Shown piece by piece: positions 23,901 through 34,199 of a DNA stretch of 64,000 nucleotides (position 1 is its first letter; each line of letters opens with the position of its first letter). The DNA comes from Hsuehochloa calcarea (Eukaryota > Streptophyta > Magnoliopsida > Poales > Poaceae): NCBI GenBank assembly GCA_036346395.1, contig JAYEVG010000034.1:186001-250000 (forward strand), in the 5' to 3' direction. The notes beneath the pieces are model-generated. The model did not search any database, was not told the origin of the DNA, and saw only the letters and a list, made by a program, of their open reading frames with translations. The translations under genes were made by a program, and so were the position numbers.

Positions 23901-24431
23901 GAGTCTGGAGAGGGAAGGACGGAGCCGGTGGAAGCAACACGGAGAGAGAAGGTCACAGGCATGGGGTAGAAGAAGGGAGAAGCTTCGGGAGAGAGGGCCT
24001 GGGCCGGGGCGCTGAGCTGGCAGTGCAGGGCAGTGGGGCTCTGTCATGCGCACAGCAGTAAAAGAGGAGAGGGGAGGCTGGGCCAAGAGAGAGCAAGCGG
24101 CCTGGGAGAAGAGTAGGCCGGACCAGGGGAGAAATGGAGGTAGGCTAGCCGGGAGAGGCCGAGATGAGCGGGCCGGTTGGCCAGGAAGGCAATGGGCTGA
24201 GCACTGGGGAAGGGAGAGAAAGAAAAGCTAAAATGGGTTAAGGCTCCAAAACCGAAAAGGGAGCTACAAGTTTGAATTTGAAATTTTGAAAACACGGAAA
24301 GATTTGAAACACAAACCCGAGCTTAACAAGAAGTTTGAAATCCTTCGAAAATATTACAAATTGAAATCACGATTTGAAAATAAGGGTTAAATAGTAAACA
24401 CTATTCAATAACCGAAAAACGGGGTGTTACA
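20906..24431 (-). repeat. 5' LTR of the giant-LTR element (3526 bp)
   Basis: Aligned along its length with 15107-18694, with many one- to four-base gaps, mostly in GC-rich parts. The TATA region is at plus 23733-23741. The splice-donor-like cag|gtaagc of the other copy is altered here by loss of a CTG. AT-rich parts are nearly identical between the two LTRs. Confidence 0.9.
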
Positions 24432-24436
24432 CTACG

Positions 24437-27359
24437 TCAAACAGGCCCTGCCAAAGTCCTTAAATAAGCATGGTTACAAGCAATATTAATGCGTTTGAAG
24501 CCCTGTGTGCTCGGCTCGACCTGCATGGTCACAAGCCCTAGGTTGGTCTCCCTGTCCACTTCTCCCTGTTTGCTTACTCGTGCATGCATGCATGCACACT
24601 TGGAGCATGCATGGATGCAGAAGGCAAGCAGAGAGGCAGAGCTAGCCGGTGACTGAGGGATGGAGGAAAGAGAGGGAGGGAGCAGTTTCTGTTCTGATGC
24701 ACGAGGTGGTGCATGTGTACCCATCCATCCCTCTGGAAAGCTGGCTCGGTTGGCCTAGCCTCTTTGACTCCATGGTACGTAGCTAGCCGGCCGGCACGCC
24801 ACCGAATCCATCCATTCACTCGTTCCTTCGTTGATTTCTTTATCATCCCCGGCAGCGACGCCGTGTTTACGGGCCTCCCCACGTGAGAGCTCCCTTGGAT
24901 CGATACATCTCCCTGCTCCCGCCCTCCCTAATTAATTAACTTAGGATTTTGTGCTCGAAGTCTAAAACCACAGGTAAAAAAGAACAGAGGTAACACATCA
25001 TGTACTAGTTTACTAGTACAAGTGGTAGTACTTGTTTATTGATCTTTATCTCGGTTTCAGGTTTCAGTGCTCCTTTAAAAAGGTTCAAGTCAACTGAAAT
25101 TGGTTTAGCGATTGAACATCAGTTAAGCTTCGTTTGAAAGCAGCCCCTTCTTTCTACCTGGTTGCTTGTTTGGCAAAGTAGTAGCTCTGAACTCCATTTC
25201 ACTAAACCTGACTAACGCATACCATGTACTTCAAAGTTCATATATACAGTTGAATCATTGATAAATTGCGTTGAGGGCATCTCCAATGTATATAACCTAT
25301 CTGGGTCTAAAGACATACTGACATATGACTTAGTGTAATATGCTACAGTGTATATGACCCATCTATCCTCTCTGTCTCTCTTCTACCTTCGCGGTACAGT
25401 GGCAACAACTCGATCAGTGGTATGGAAGCAGCTCCCAGCGGCCGGATCTGGAGACAATGTGTCTTCTCCGGCCTCCCAACACCCAGATCTAGCGGCGGTG
25501 GCTCTCCTCCGTCCTCTCTCCTCCTCCACGGCCAGTCGCCGACGGTTGCTCTCCACCACAACACCACTCATTCCTTTCTCTCCCCCACCTTCATCCCATT
25601 CCCATCTCTCTCTCTCTGTCTCCACGGCCTCTCGTCCTCCACCACCGCGCCGCTCCTCCTCCCTCTAGATCCAGCGGCAGCCACGTCCTTGTGCCACTCC
25701 TCACTCTCCCCGCTCTCTCGTTCCGATTTTGACAGCAGGTGACGAAGGAAGGAAGGCAAAAATCCGACTGCACAGGTTGGATCCGTCGGGGACACCCCTC
25801 CCACAGCCTCCTCCCGGCGATAGATTGAGGGGAGGTCGACGGCGAGGGGAGCAGACCTGCGACGTCGACAACAAAGTTCGATGCGCCTGCGGGTTATCCC
25901 TTGACGACGACGCTCGGATCCAGTGACAGCGCTTTTACTTTGGACTCCTGACGGCCTCTTGGCGACGGCGGCCCTCCCAGCAGCGCCACACCTCCCCGCA
26001 GTCGGATCCGTTGGTGGCAACAAATCTTCACCCGTTCGTACAACTGCGTTTTGCAATTTTTTTTTTCTTAAGATCGGGTCACAAGCTTGAGGTCCTGTCC
26101 TTGTATTTTTTGCTTGTGGCCAACCTTTGCAATGTATCGGGGCAACCCAAGGGGCCACATAACCCTTAGGCCCCCTCTTGTTGCCGCATGGCGGATGCCC
26201 TAATGATGTTAATTGGCAAGCTCTGCAGGTACGTAGGAGACTCAAATCAATTCTCTCTGCGCATGTAGCCTCTGCTTGTGAGGTAGCTAGCTGTTGTTGT
26301 TCTTGCATGCAAATGCAGGCAGGCAAGGCTGGCTGTCTGGCTGGTTCTTGGGATGGGGGCATGCAACGTATTCAAAAGATGGCTTCAGCGAAAAGGCCAT
26401 TTCCTTTCCTGGGACGAGCAGCAAGTTAACAAACCGAAAATGGTTTCTCATAATGAGCCAAAGTCTGTATGCAGCTTGTAGGCTATGGCAGGCAGAGCTA
26501 CCGCAGTGTTACGACCATCACTGAAGCACTGCAATGTTTGCTTCTGAATTTGGTACGCAAAGTTTTATCTGTTTGCGGTGTTAGCAACTAGAAAAGTAGA
26601 ATCAAGTCGATAGAATTAGTTGATGGTATACTGGTAGCTCATAATAGAGGTCTAAAAAGGACTCATAATACAAGTTATGTAGATAGGTACATTCTCGAAA
26701 AGTAGCACAAGGCTGGCTCTGCAGCGTGTCGGAGTACTATTTGAAGTTTGGAAATTTGTTGGCCATCTCTTCAATTGGCAATAGCTGCCTTCCAGGCTTT
26801 TAATAGGAAAACAGGAGCAGAGTCCAGGTAGCAAGCTGGTACCCTGCACTGTGGCATCAAGAATAAGTGGCAATGGCGTCGAGCCCAATATCATGTCATC
26901 GTCTGGTTGGGACCCAGAAATATCAATTAAATCTTGCAGGGTACCCATATGCCTTGGACTTTGAATGCGTTAGCTTTGACGCTCTGGAAGTTTTAACGAG
27001 GGGCACGTTCTGCATATATTTTTTTGGTGCAGGCAAACCAAGAACAAGCGCTTATATACACGTGTAGAGCAGTAGCATTTACCCCGTGCCTGTAACATCT
27101 GCCTCCTTGGTCATTTTTCGGAAGACTAGGTTAGACGTCGCCGCGGTACACCATGTTTTGGTTTTCCATTTCGTTTATTACGTTTTTGGGTGTGCTGTGA
27201 TGCATATCTGTAACTTGAAATAGTAACTAGAGGGGTGAATAGGCACCGACTCGTTTTTCACTTCCGGTATTCAAGTTGCTTTTCACTTCAAAAATTATGA
27301 AAGCTATGAAGATCTAAGTCTCAAGATCACACCGGAAGACTTGAGTTGAACCTGAGATA
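24437..27359. other. Non-coding stretch without recognised genes
   Basis: Host-like sequence around the giant-LTR insertion. GC-rich patches (25400-25960) give open frames of up to 264 codons on the minus strand, but these are low-complexity and lack domains. A phrase ggcatctccaatg at 25276 resembles the end of hAT-type MITEs, but no inverted partner is visible. At 27222-27242 a ctagaggggtgaatagg fragment resembles the terminus of the copia LTR family found at 29898-31668 and 49192-50169. Confidence 0.5.
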
Positions 27360-27895
27360 TGTTGGAGTTTATGAGCTTGACCCATATATAATTCTAATAA
27401 ATCTTAGGAAAATCCCAAGGGTCCACACATGCATGGTGGATAGTAGGAAGTTTAGTACCATATTGGTAGTCTAGGTGGAAAGAGACTAATATATAAGGTG
27501 GAGTTGGTTTTACCTAGTTGAAGCAAGCAAAAGAAGAACACACACCCATGCTCGCTCGCCTCGCCACGTCTTGCCATGCCATTGCCCGCCCACGCGACGT
27601 CCGCGTGAATGGTCCGACGATTTTGTGTTCGGCTAGGTGTGGAGTTGTTGCTTGGAGTTTATGGATCCTAGGAAAATCCCAAAGACTCACTTATGCATGG
27701 TGGAAGGTGGGAAGTTTAATATCATATTGCTAGCCTGGGTGGGAGAAGACCAATATATAAGGTGGAGTAGGTCTTACCTAGTTGAAACCAGCAAAAGAAG
27801 AACACACTCGCCATACCACACCATCAATAGTGTGCGCACGGCATGTTCATGAAGGGTTCGACGATTTTGTGTTTGGTTGGATGTGGAGCTGATGC
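27360..27895 (+). repeat. Tandem duplication of an LTR-like unit, about 250-290 bp
   Basis: Unit one (27360-27649) and unit two (27650-27895) share ttggagtttatg, aggaaaatcccaa, catggtgga, aatatataaggtgga, the agcaaaagaagaacacac phrase and cgacgattttgtgtt in the same order. Each contains a TATA-like tatataagg (about 27492 and 27753) followed by a leader-like segment, so the unit looks like the promoter half of a small LTR. By eye about 80% identical where they align. Confidence 0.75.
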
Positions 27896-29477
27896 GTCTT
27901 TTTTCACCTCAAAACCATGCATACAAATTAGAAACTGAAAATTTGAATTATACTGTTTCAATGGAGTTTTTATGGCACACATTAACTACGTTTAAAACAT
28001 AGTAGTAGTGACAGTTTCTTTTGCTTGCTGCTGTTTCTATATGAGGGGAAGTATCCTCTCAGAAACAGAAAAGAGAGAGATCAGTACTAGAATAGAGAGC
28101 CATGTTCCTCTGTGCTACGCAACCTCGGCTACTCCATCTCTTTCCCAGCGTGCACCGACGTGGGGATATCACTGTCTCCGAAGCTGGCGTCCTTCGCGAC
28201 CCTGCACGGGTTGGGGCAAATCAGGTTTCTGGAAAGTGTTCGCGCGACTGCTGATGGCTTCCTCCATCATCTGCTTCGCGTCGTCTTCTTCGCATCAGAC
28301 TCTACTACGACCTTCGCTGGAGCGATTCTTTGTAAGTCGCGGTGATATCATTTGATATGGCTAGATCTTACTTCCTAAAAATAAATCATATAATGATGTT
28401 GATGTCCACTTCTGTTAGTAGTGTTCTTGTTCTAGAATTTGCCTTGTTAGAGCATATATGTGTTTGTATATATATACGAGACAGATATATTTGAGTTGAT
28501 GATCACACTACTGTTCATAATTCCAAATAAACATAGTATATATGTTGTCGTTGATTCAATTATTGTTTTAGAAATTGTAATAATCACAAAAGTGTGAATA
28601 TACCTAACAAGAGAAACCACCCTCAGCGCCCTTTGCCAGTCTGATCGCCGAGCCAAGGCCGGTCTGACCGTTGACGAGGCCAGTCTGACCGCTGGCCGAA
28701 AATCAGCATGACGATGGATCCAGTAAGCAACCTAACTTTTGACCTAGTGATCCAAATCATATAAGATTTCAGACATAGCTCAACAAGAAGGTCAGGAACA
28801 TATTCCAATCAAAGATCGAGATGATCATCACCAAGGTTGATGAGGACATCGCTAAGGACATTGCTTGTATCCATATAACACCAGCACTGGATGTGTCTAC
28901 TAAAGGACCAATGACACAAGCACATGCACGTCGTTTGGGACAACATGTGAACTAGTTCCTTGAGAAAATTAATTATTTAATTACAGAACAAATGATATTG
29001 TCTAATAATTGTTGTTTTCTTGTTTCTACTTGTGAGAGAATTGATGGAGCAGTTGCTAATCAAGTGCGACCGGATCCTTGGTGTGCCCGGCCAGATTATG
29101 ATCTAGCCCGACTAGATCTCTAGTGTACCCGATGTGATCTAGAGCCTGTCCGATCAGATTCTAATCAAGCCCGACTAGATTCTGTGTCGACCAGTACCTC
29201 TTCGACCACCAGGTCGACCGCTTCTTTCGACTAATCCGCTGGCCGAGTCCCGCTCACCAAGTTCGACTGTGTTACTAAAGGAAGTCCTGCTGCGACCTGA
29301 CTTACGATACTATACAAGGATGTCCTGCTTCGACATGATCTGGGAGTCCTGTTCTGTTTCGATTGCGGAGTGTACTTCAGACCCAACTCAAAGATTCTAC
29401 GCGATAGCGATCCGTATGGAATTACAATTGTAGTTAGTTATGAATTCGGTTCTTAGCACCGACCTAAGCTGCTATGA
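27896..29477. other. Decayed repeat sequence with retroelement fragments
   Basis: No intact gene. At 28640-28700 there are GGTCTGACCG motifs of the copia LTR family described at 29898. At about 28900-28950 the plus strand reads TKGPMTQAHARRLGQ, which resembles a KGPITRSRAKKLQ-type phrase seen in grass Ty3 polyproteins. At 29060-29260 several short repeats of a gatctagcccgactagat type occur. The open frame 28008-28355 has no recognisable domain. Confidence 0.45.
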
Positions 29478-29897
29478 ATATTTAGGTGTTGCGCCAATCA
29501 TGAAGAGACAAAAGAAATTCAACGCAAAGTTCAAAAGCTTCTAGATAAAGGGTACGTACGCAAAAGTTTAAGTCCATGTGATGTTCCTATGTTACTCGTA
29601 CCAAAGAAATATAAAACACGAATGATGTGTATAGATTATAGAGCTATTAACAATATTAATTTTATATATCATCATCATATTCCTAAGTTAGATATGTGTT
29701 TGATGAATTGAGTGGTTCTACGGTCTTTTCTAAGGTTGACATGTGTAGTGGTTACCAACAAATTAGAATGAGGCTAGCTGATGAATGGAAAACTGTTATT
29801 AGGACTAAACTTGGATTATATGAGTGGTTGGGTTATATTATTTTGTCTTACTAATGTACACAATTGTGGATATCATGGGGATATGCTCCTAATCTTA

Positions 29898-31668
29898 TGA
29901 TGATGTGATAATTGGCAATGACGTCAAAGGTTTGTCGTTTCACGTGTTTTTGGCAAATATCTTGTGTTGTCAGGCCAGTGGAGTCTGACCGGCCGAAGCG
30001 GCAATCAGACCGACCAAAGGGCGGTCCGACCGGCCACCCCTGGCGGTCGGATCGTTAATGGGCAATCCGACCAAGCCATAACGGCGGTCGGACCGGCCAA
30101 ATCCAAAAAGTTGTGTTTTGAGCTGGGCCAAAAATAGAGGTTGTAGGCAAGAGAGGGGATTCTATTGCACTTGGTCTCATAATTTTTGGAGTCTCCAGTC
30201 AAAAGTTCTATTCGTTTAAAATTCCAGTAGGTTTCGGATTTTTAGGGGCTGAAATTGGCTAAGTCCCAACTGGTGGTCAGACCAGCCAATAGGTGGCGGT
30301 CAGACCGGACAGGGTGGGTGGTCAGACCGGCCAAGCTGACAATCTAACCGGTTTTCACTTATATCGACGTTCTTCGTGGCGGCGATGTTCGGTTGTTAGA
30401 TCAAAGTCATGAGTTTCAGTGCATATGTCTTGCATGATGCATATTTTGACTAACATGGGCAAGTTGTGAAGAACTTGTTCCTGGATTCGATTTGCTTGTC
30501 TATTGTTGTGCAGGTTGCTTGGTGGTCAACGACGAGGATGATCGGGACTAGACTTGGAGAGCTGAGGTCCAGAACGACCGACGATGCCGGGTGAGGTCAA
30601 TGAACTCAAGTGTAGTTCAAGATGGACAAGGGTGACCTTTTGGCCAATCCGCGGCGCAAGATGGCGCAAGGTGAAGCTGATTAGGTCAAGAGGTGATAAA
30701 AACGGTGCATTAAAATACGTGCGTGTGTGACTCGTTTATTTTGGGCCTTAACAGGAGCCCAATTGAGTCAAATTTCTAGAAGGTTTAAGCATCCACTATA
30801 AATAGATGAGGGAGGTGGCTGCACCTCTCTTCAACTCTTTTATCGTTTTGAAACCCTAATTTGCTTAGGGAGATGGGATGTGGAGGTTAAGGTTCTAAAG
30901 AGTTTTGATTTGATTTCGTGCTCATAGATTGAGCTTTGTTCTCAATTGATGGAGTGGCTGTAAACCAAAATCAGATCAAATCAATCCAAGGAAAGTTTGA
31001 TCAAAGTTTTGTCTCTTTGCTTTCCTTCTCTCTATTTGATGATTTTGAGTCTTTCTTTGATCCATGAGTTTTTGCTTGATTTCTTCATGTGATCTAGCTT
31101 GCTGTAACATGTGGGAACATATCTAGGGTTATCTTGATTATCAATCACCCACGAGCAGGATTTTGGATCTAGTTTTTATTTTGACTCGGTTTTGAACCTT
31201 CATCCTCTCAAACAGAAAAGGATCGTAATTCTTCCAAGATTTTTCACAATCTTTGATTGGAATAGGTTTCTGACATCATAGAGAAGATGTGTTCTAATTT
31301 TCATCGAGTTTGGAGTTGTAGATCAAAAGTTACATCTATTTGCAACTTCGCTCTTCGGGTTGTTGATATGTTCTTTAGGCCGGCAGTCAGACCGCCAGGG
31401 TCACCGGTCCGACCTCCAGGGGTCAGCGGTCCGACCGCCATTGACCCAGCGGTCAGACCGCCCAGCACTGAATTTCTTTAGCTTGTGTTGATTTTAGTTG
31501 TTTTGCTTAGGGGGTTAAATTAGATTCAATACTAGTCTTCCACTGTACTCGTATATTGATCTTCATAGCTTCCATAGCCATTGGAGTAAAATCTTATTGA
31601 ATCAATTATTTATGAAAAAGTGAGTGTGCTCCTATTCACCCCCCTCTAGTCGCCTTTTCGGTCCAACA
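29898..31668 (+). mobile_element. Solo copia-type LTR with GGTCNGACC arrays (about 1.77 kb)
   Basis: It starts TGATGATGTG and ends cggtccaaca. The 5 bp CTAAT is found at 29889-29893 and 31669-31673; four unexplained bases (ctta) separate the left duplication from the TG. A TATA box (ctataaatag, 30796-30805) is followed by a leader. Clusters of the palindromic motif CGGTCNGACCG lie upstream (29970-30345) and near the 3' end (31378-31462). The terminal tagtcgccttttcggtcc phrase marks the family, which also occurs at 33575-34085 and 49192-50169. It lies inside the Ty3 RT gene. Copia (SIRE-like) assignment is from general resemblance to grass LTRs. Confidence 0.75.
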
Positions 31669-31786
31669 CTAATACTTTTATACGCTTAATGAATGAAGTG
31701 TCAGGAGCTTTTATAGGCAAATTTGTGGTGGTTTACTTTGATGATATATTAATTTACAGTTAATCCTTGGAGGAACATTTGATTTA

Positions 31787-33070
31787 GGGGTAATTGGTTC
31801 AATAACACCGCGTTCAATCATATTTAGAGAAACGACATCATTTTCATGACGCGCTGCAAAATAACATCACCAACACTCGAATATAATAGAAATAACATTG
31901 CCATCAGTTTTTCCATCCATCTTTAACAGAAAGGAGGTGCGATGTGAGAGAATACAATTTTAATGCCTATTTTACGCTTCGTCAACACTGAGTTCAAACA
32001 TCACTAGCGGCGCCACCTCCATCTCCGCCATGGTCGCCTGCACGGCCCGCATCACGCCTAGCAAACTCGCCTCGCCGAGGAGCTCCGCCGCATCATCACA
32101 CCGCCAGCACGCCGACATTGCACTCCGCTTTGCCGAGTGGTCGCAAAGGCGACGCCGCAGCGCCACGCTCCCGCCTACCGCGCCGCGGGATTTGGGAGGA
32201 CGCCGCCGAGCCTGAGGAAGCTGCACGCCCATCTGCCGCCGTCGGACCATGTCGGTGATGGAGGTAGCGCCGCTGGCCGCACAGCTGGACATTCAGTAGA
32301 GCCGCCACGCTCTCGCCTGCCACACCTATCTACACCATCAGCACCGCCTCGGGATCTGGGACGGCACCGCCGAGCTTGAGGAAGCTGCACGCCCATCCGT
32401 CATCGCCAGACCATGTCGGTGATGGAGGTGGCGCCAGCCGCCGCACACCGACGCGCGCACTCCGCCACGCTCCCGCTCGCCGCGCCTATCCACACCATCA
32501 GCACCACCACAGGATCTAGGAGGGCGCCGCCGAGCTTGAGGAAGTTGAAAGCCCATCCGCAGCCGCCGGACTAGGTTGGTGATGGAGGTGGTTGCTGGAT
32601 TTGAGATTGAGGATGAGGAAGTCGGCCAGTGGCGCCGCCTCGATCTCTGCCACCATCGTCGTGGGAGCAAGCTCGAGGAGGGTAGGGGAGGAGAGGGGTG
32701 GTGGAGGGCGAGGTAGCGGGGTGGTGCTGCGGGTGGGAGGCAAAGAGGAGGCCACTAGCTAGAGAGGACAGAGGGGAAGAGGAAAGGAGGGGAGGAAGAG
32801 CGGGGAGGAGAGGGGTGGCAATGGGTTGTGGCACGGGTGGGAGGCGAGGAGGAGGCCATCGGCAGGGAGGAAAGTAGACTCGAGATGCATTTTACCTTGA
32901 GGGCATACTTGTCTTTTTATCCGTGCAATGTCAGCTAACAGGTGCTAAACCGACGGTAATATCATTTCTATTATTTTTTAGCGTTCGTGATGTTATTATG
33001 TTGCGCGTCACAAAAGTGATGTCGTTTATCTAAATACGACTGAAAGCGATGTTACTGAGCTAATTTCCCC
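31787..33070. mobile_element. Mutator-like element (MULE) with long inverted repeats (1284 bp)
   Basis: A perfect 9 bp duplication, TTTGATTTA, flanks it at 31778-31786 and 33071-33079. Terminal inverted repeats of about 124 bp (31787-31910 and 32947-33070) start GGGGTAATTGG and GGGGAAATTAG and agree at about 80% by eye. The interior is GC-rich, without a transposase (no MURA-like motif), and dominated by tandem repeats. Such non-autonomous MULEs with GC-rich cargo are often Pack-MULEs, but I cannot name the source gene. It sits in the Ty3 RT gene just after the YFDD block, so it is younger than that element. Confidence 0.93.
32160..32600. repeat. Tandem repeat inside the MULE, about 160 bp unit, three copies
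   Basis: Copies anchored at 32187, 32351 and 32511 each contain ggatttggga or a variant, gccgagcttgaggaag, gcacgcccatc and gtcggtgatggaggt. Each is preceded by cgccacgctcccgc or a variant. The periods are about 164 and 160. Open frames on the minus strand echo the repeat. It may be a multiplied piece of captured exon. Confidence 0.82.
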
Positions 33071-33574
33071 TTTGATTTATTTACACCAAGTTTTTACTGT
33101 TTTTATAGAGGCACATTTGTTTGCTAATCTCGAAAAGTGTACTTTTTTTTGCGCGGATCGAGTCGTGTTTCTTTGTTTTGTTTGGATTGCACATGGAATT
33201 CGGATTGATACACAGAAAGTGGAAGCTATTCGAGCATATCCTACACCTACAACAGTCACACAAGTGTGAATTTTTTATGGACATGCTGGTTTCTACCGCC
33301 GTTTTGTGAAAAAAAAAATCAACACACTTGTTGCTCCATTGAATGAATTGACCAAAAAGAACATGTCTTTCAAGTGGGGGAAAAACATAAGAAGACACCT
33401 TCAACATGTTAAAAGATAAGTTGACCAGTGAACCACTTCTACAACTTTCTGATTTTGATAAAACCTGTGAGATAGAATGTGATGCTAGTGGTATTGACAT
33501 TGGAGGTGTTCTCATGCAAGATAGGCAACTCATTGCTTATTTTAGACACCTGTACCAGCCCCAAGCTACTTGAT

Positions 33575-34085
33575 GCAACTCGTTGCATAGAGTTTTACGC
33601 TCGATTGTTCTTGTCCATCTTGCACTATGCTTGAGTCCAACCACTTTACCTGACATCCATCCTCGATCGTTCTGGACCTCAGCTCTTCTAGTCTAATCCC
33701 GGTCATCCTCGTTGTTAACCGTAGTTGACTCCAAACGTCTCTGTATAACAATAGATCAAGGAATCAATTTCAAATACAAGTTCCTCACAACTTTACTCAT
33801 GTTAGCTAAAACATGCATCATGCAACACCTATGCACTGAATCCCATGACTTTGGTCAAATCCACAAATTTAGCACACCCACTGTGCATGAATTCACTCGC
33901 CCTATTTGACCTCCAAGCCATCCGCCGGTCGGACCGCCAAGTAAGGGCCGGTTTGACCGTGCTCGACCGGTCTGATCGCCAACTCCCCACTGGTCAGACC
34001 GTTTCCCAAAATCCAAAACACTCTCTCTGTACTTTTCAACAAAACTCTATCTAGTTTCACGTCCGGTCTCTATTTTCAATGGCAC
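33575..34085 (-). repeat. Fragment of the GGTCNGACC copia LTR, inverted
   Basis: Inverted relative to 29898-31668. The phrases ggacctcagctctt, catcctcgttgtta, gcatcatgcaa and tatgcactgaatcc match the reverse complement of about 30400-30700. It also carries cggtcggaccgcc motifs (33925-34010). It follows the end of the Ty3 RNase H block. Confidence 0.7.
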
Positions 34086-34199
34086 CTGATGCAAACACAC
34101 CCATAACACTCCTACACAAGTGTTTGATCCTCGACTGTTAGATCGCGACCTCCCAGATAGCAAAAGCTACACTTTGCTAAAACCGACGATTTCCTCCAA

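Larger units (their letters stand above)
15107..24431 (-). mobile_element. Non-autonomous Ty3/gypsy element with giant LTRs (9325 bp)
   Basis: The direct repeats 15107-18694 and 20906-24431 both start TGTCGGACCC and end GGTGTTACA on the plus strand, and the 5 bp duplication CTACG lies at 15102-15106 and 24432-24436. The primer site beside the right LTR is in minus orientation, so the right LTR is the 5' LTR. The interior (18695-20905) is only 2.2 kb and holds gag remnants but no protease, RT, RNase H or integrase. The LTR size and layout resemble Tekay/Del or RIRE3/RIRE8-type elements. It would need enzymes from a related element to move. A further LTR remnant of the same kind lies at 36985-38759. 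Confidence 0.9.
29478..33565 (+). pseudogene. Ty3/gypsy RT-RNase H gene split by two insertions
   Basis: Three blocks in order on the plus strand. Block 1 (29478-29870) reads EETKEIQRKVQKLLDKGYV, then the LVPKK, MCIDYRAIN and FSKVDMCSGYQQIRM motifs of a Ty3 RT. Block 2 (31669-31777) has RLMNEV and the catalytic box YFDDIL at about 31738-31755. Block 3 (33080-33560) has HLFANLEKCTF, the GFYRRFVK region and the RNase H start CDASGIDIGGVL (about 33478-33515). Removing the LTR (29898-31668) and the MULE (31787-33070), each with one copy of its target duplication, brings the blocks back into consecutive order. A further 27-base filler sits at about 29856-29882 and several stops occur. It is a dead fossil. 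Confidence 0.82.

Noticed and set aside
25276..25288. ggcatctccaatg as the end of a hAT-type MITE
   Set aside because: No inverted partner or 8 bp duplication could be found nearby.
25568..26362. 264-codon open frame on the minus strand
   Set aside because: No recognisable domain, biased composition, and overlapped by comparable frames on the other strand. High GC alone explains it.
29970..30345. GGTCNGACC motifs as a possible CRISPR or satellite array
   Set aside because: Irregular spacing and location inside a defined LTR. Treated as LTR motif clusters.
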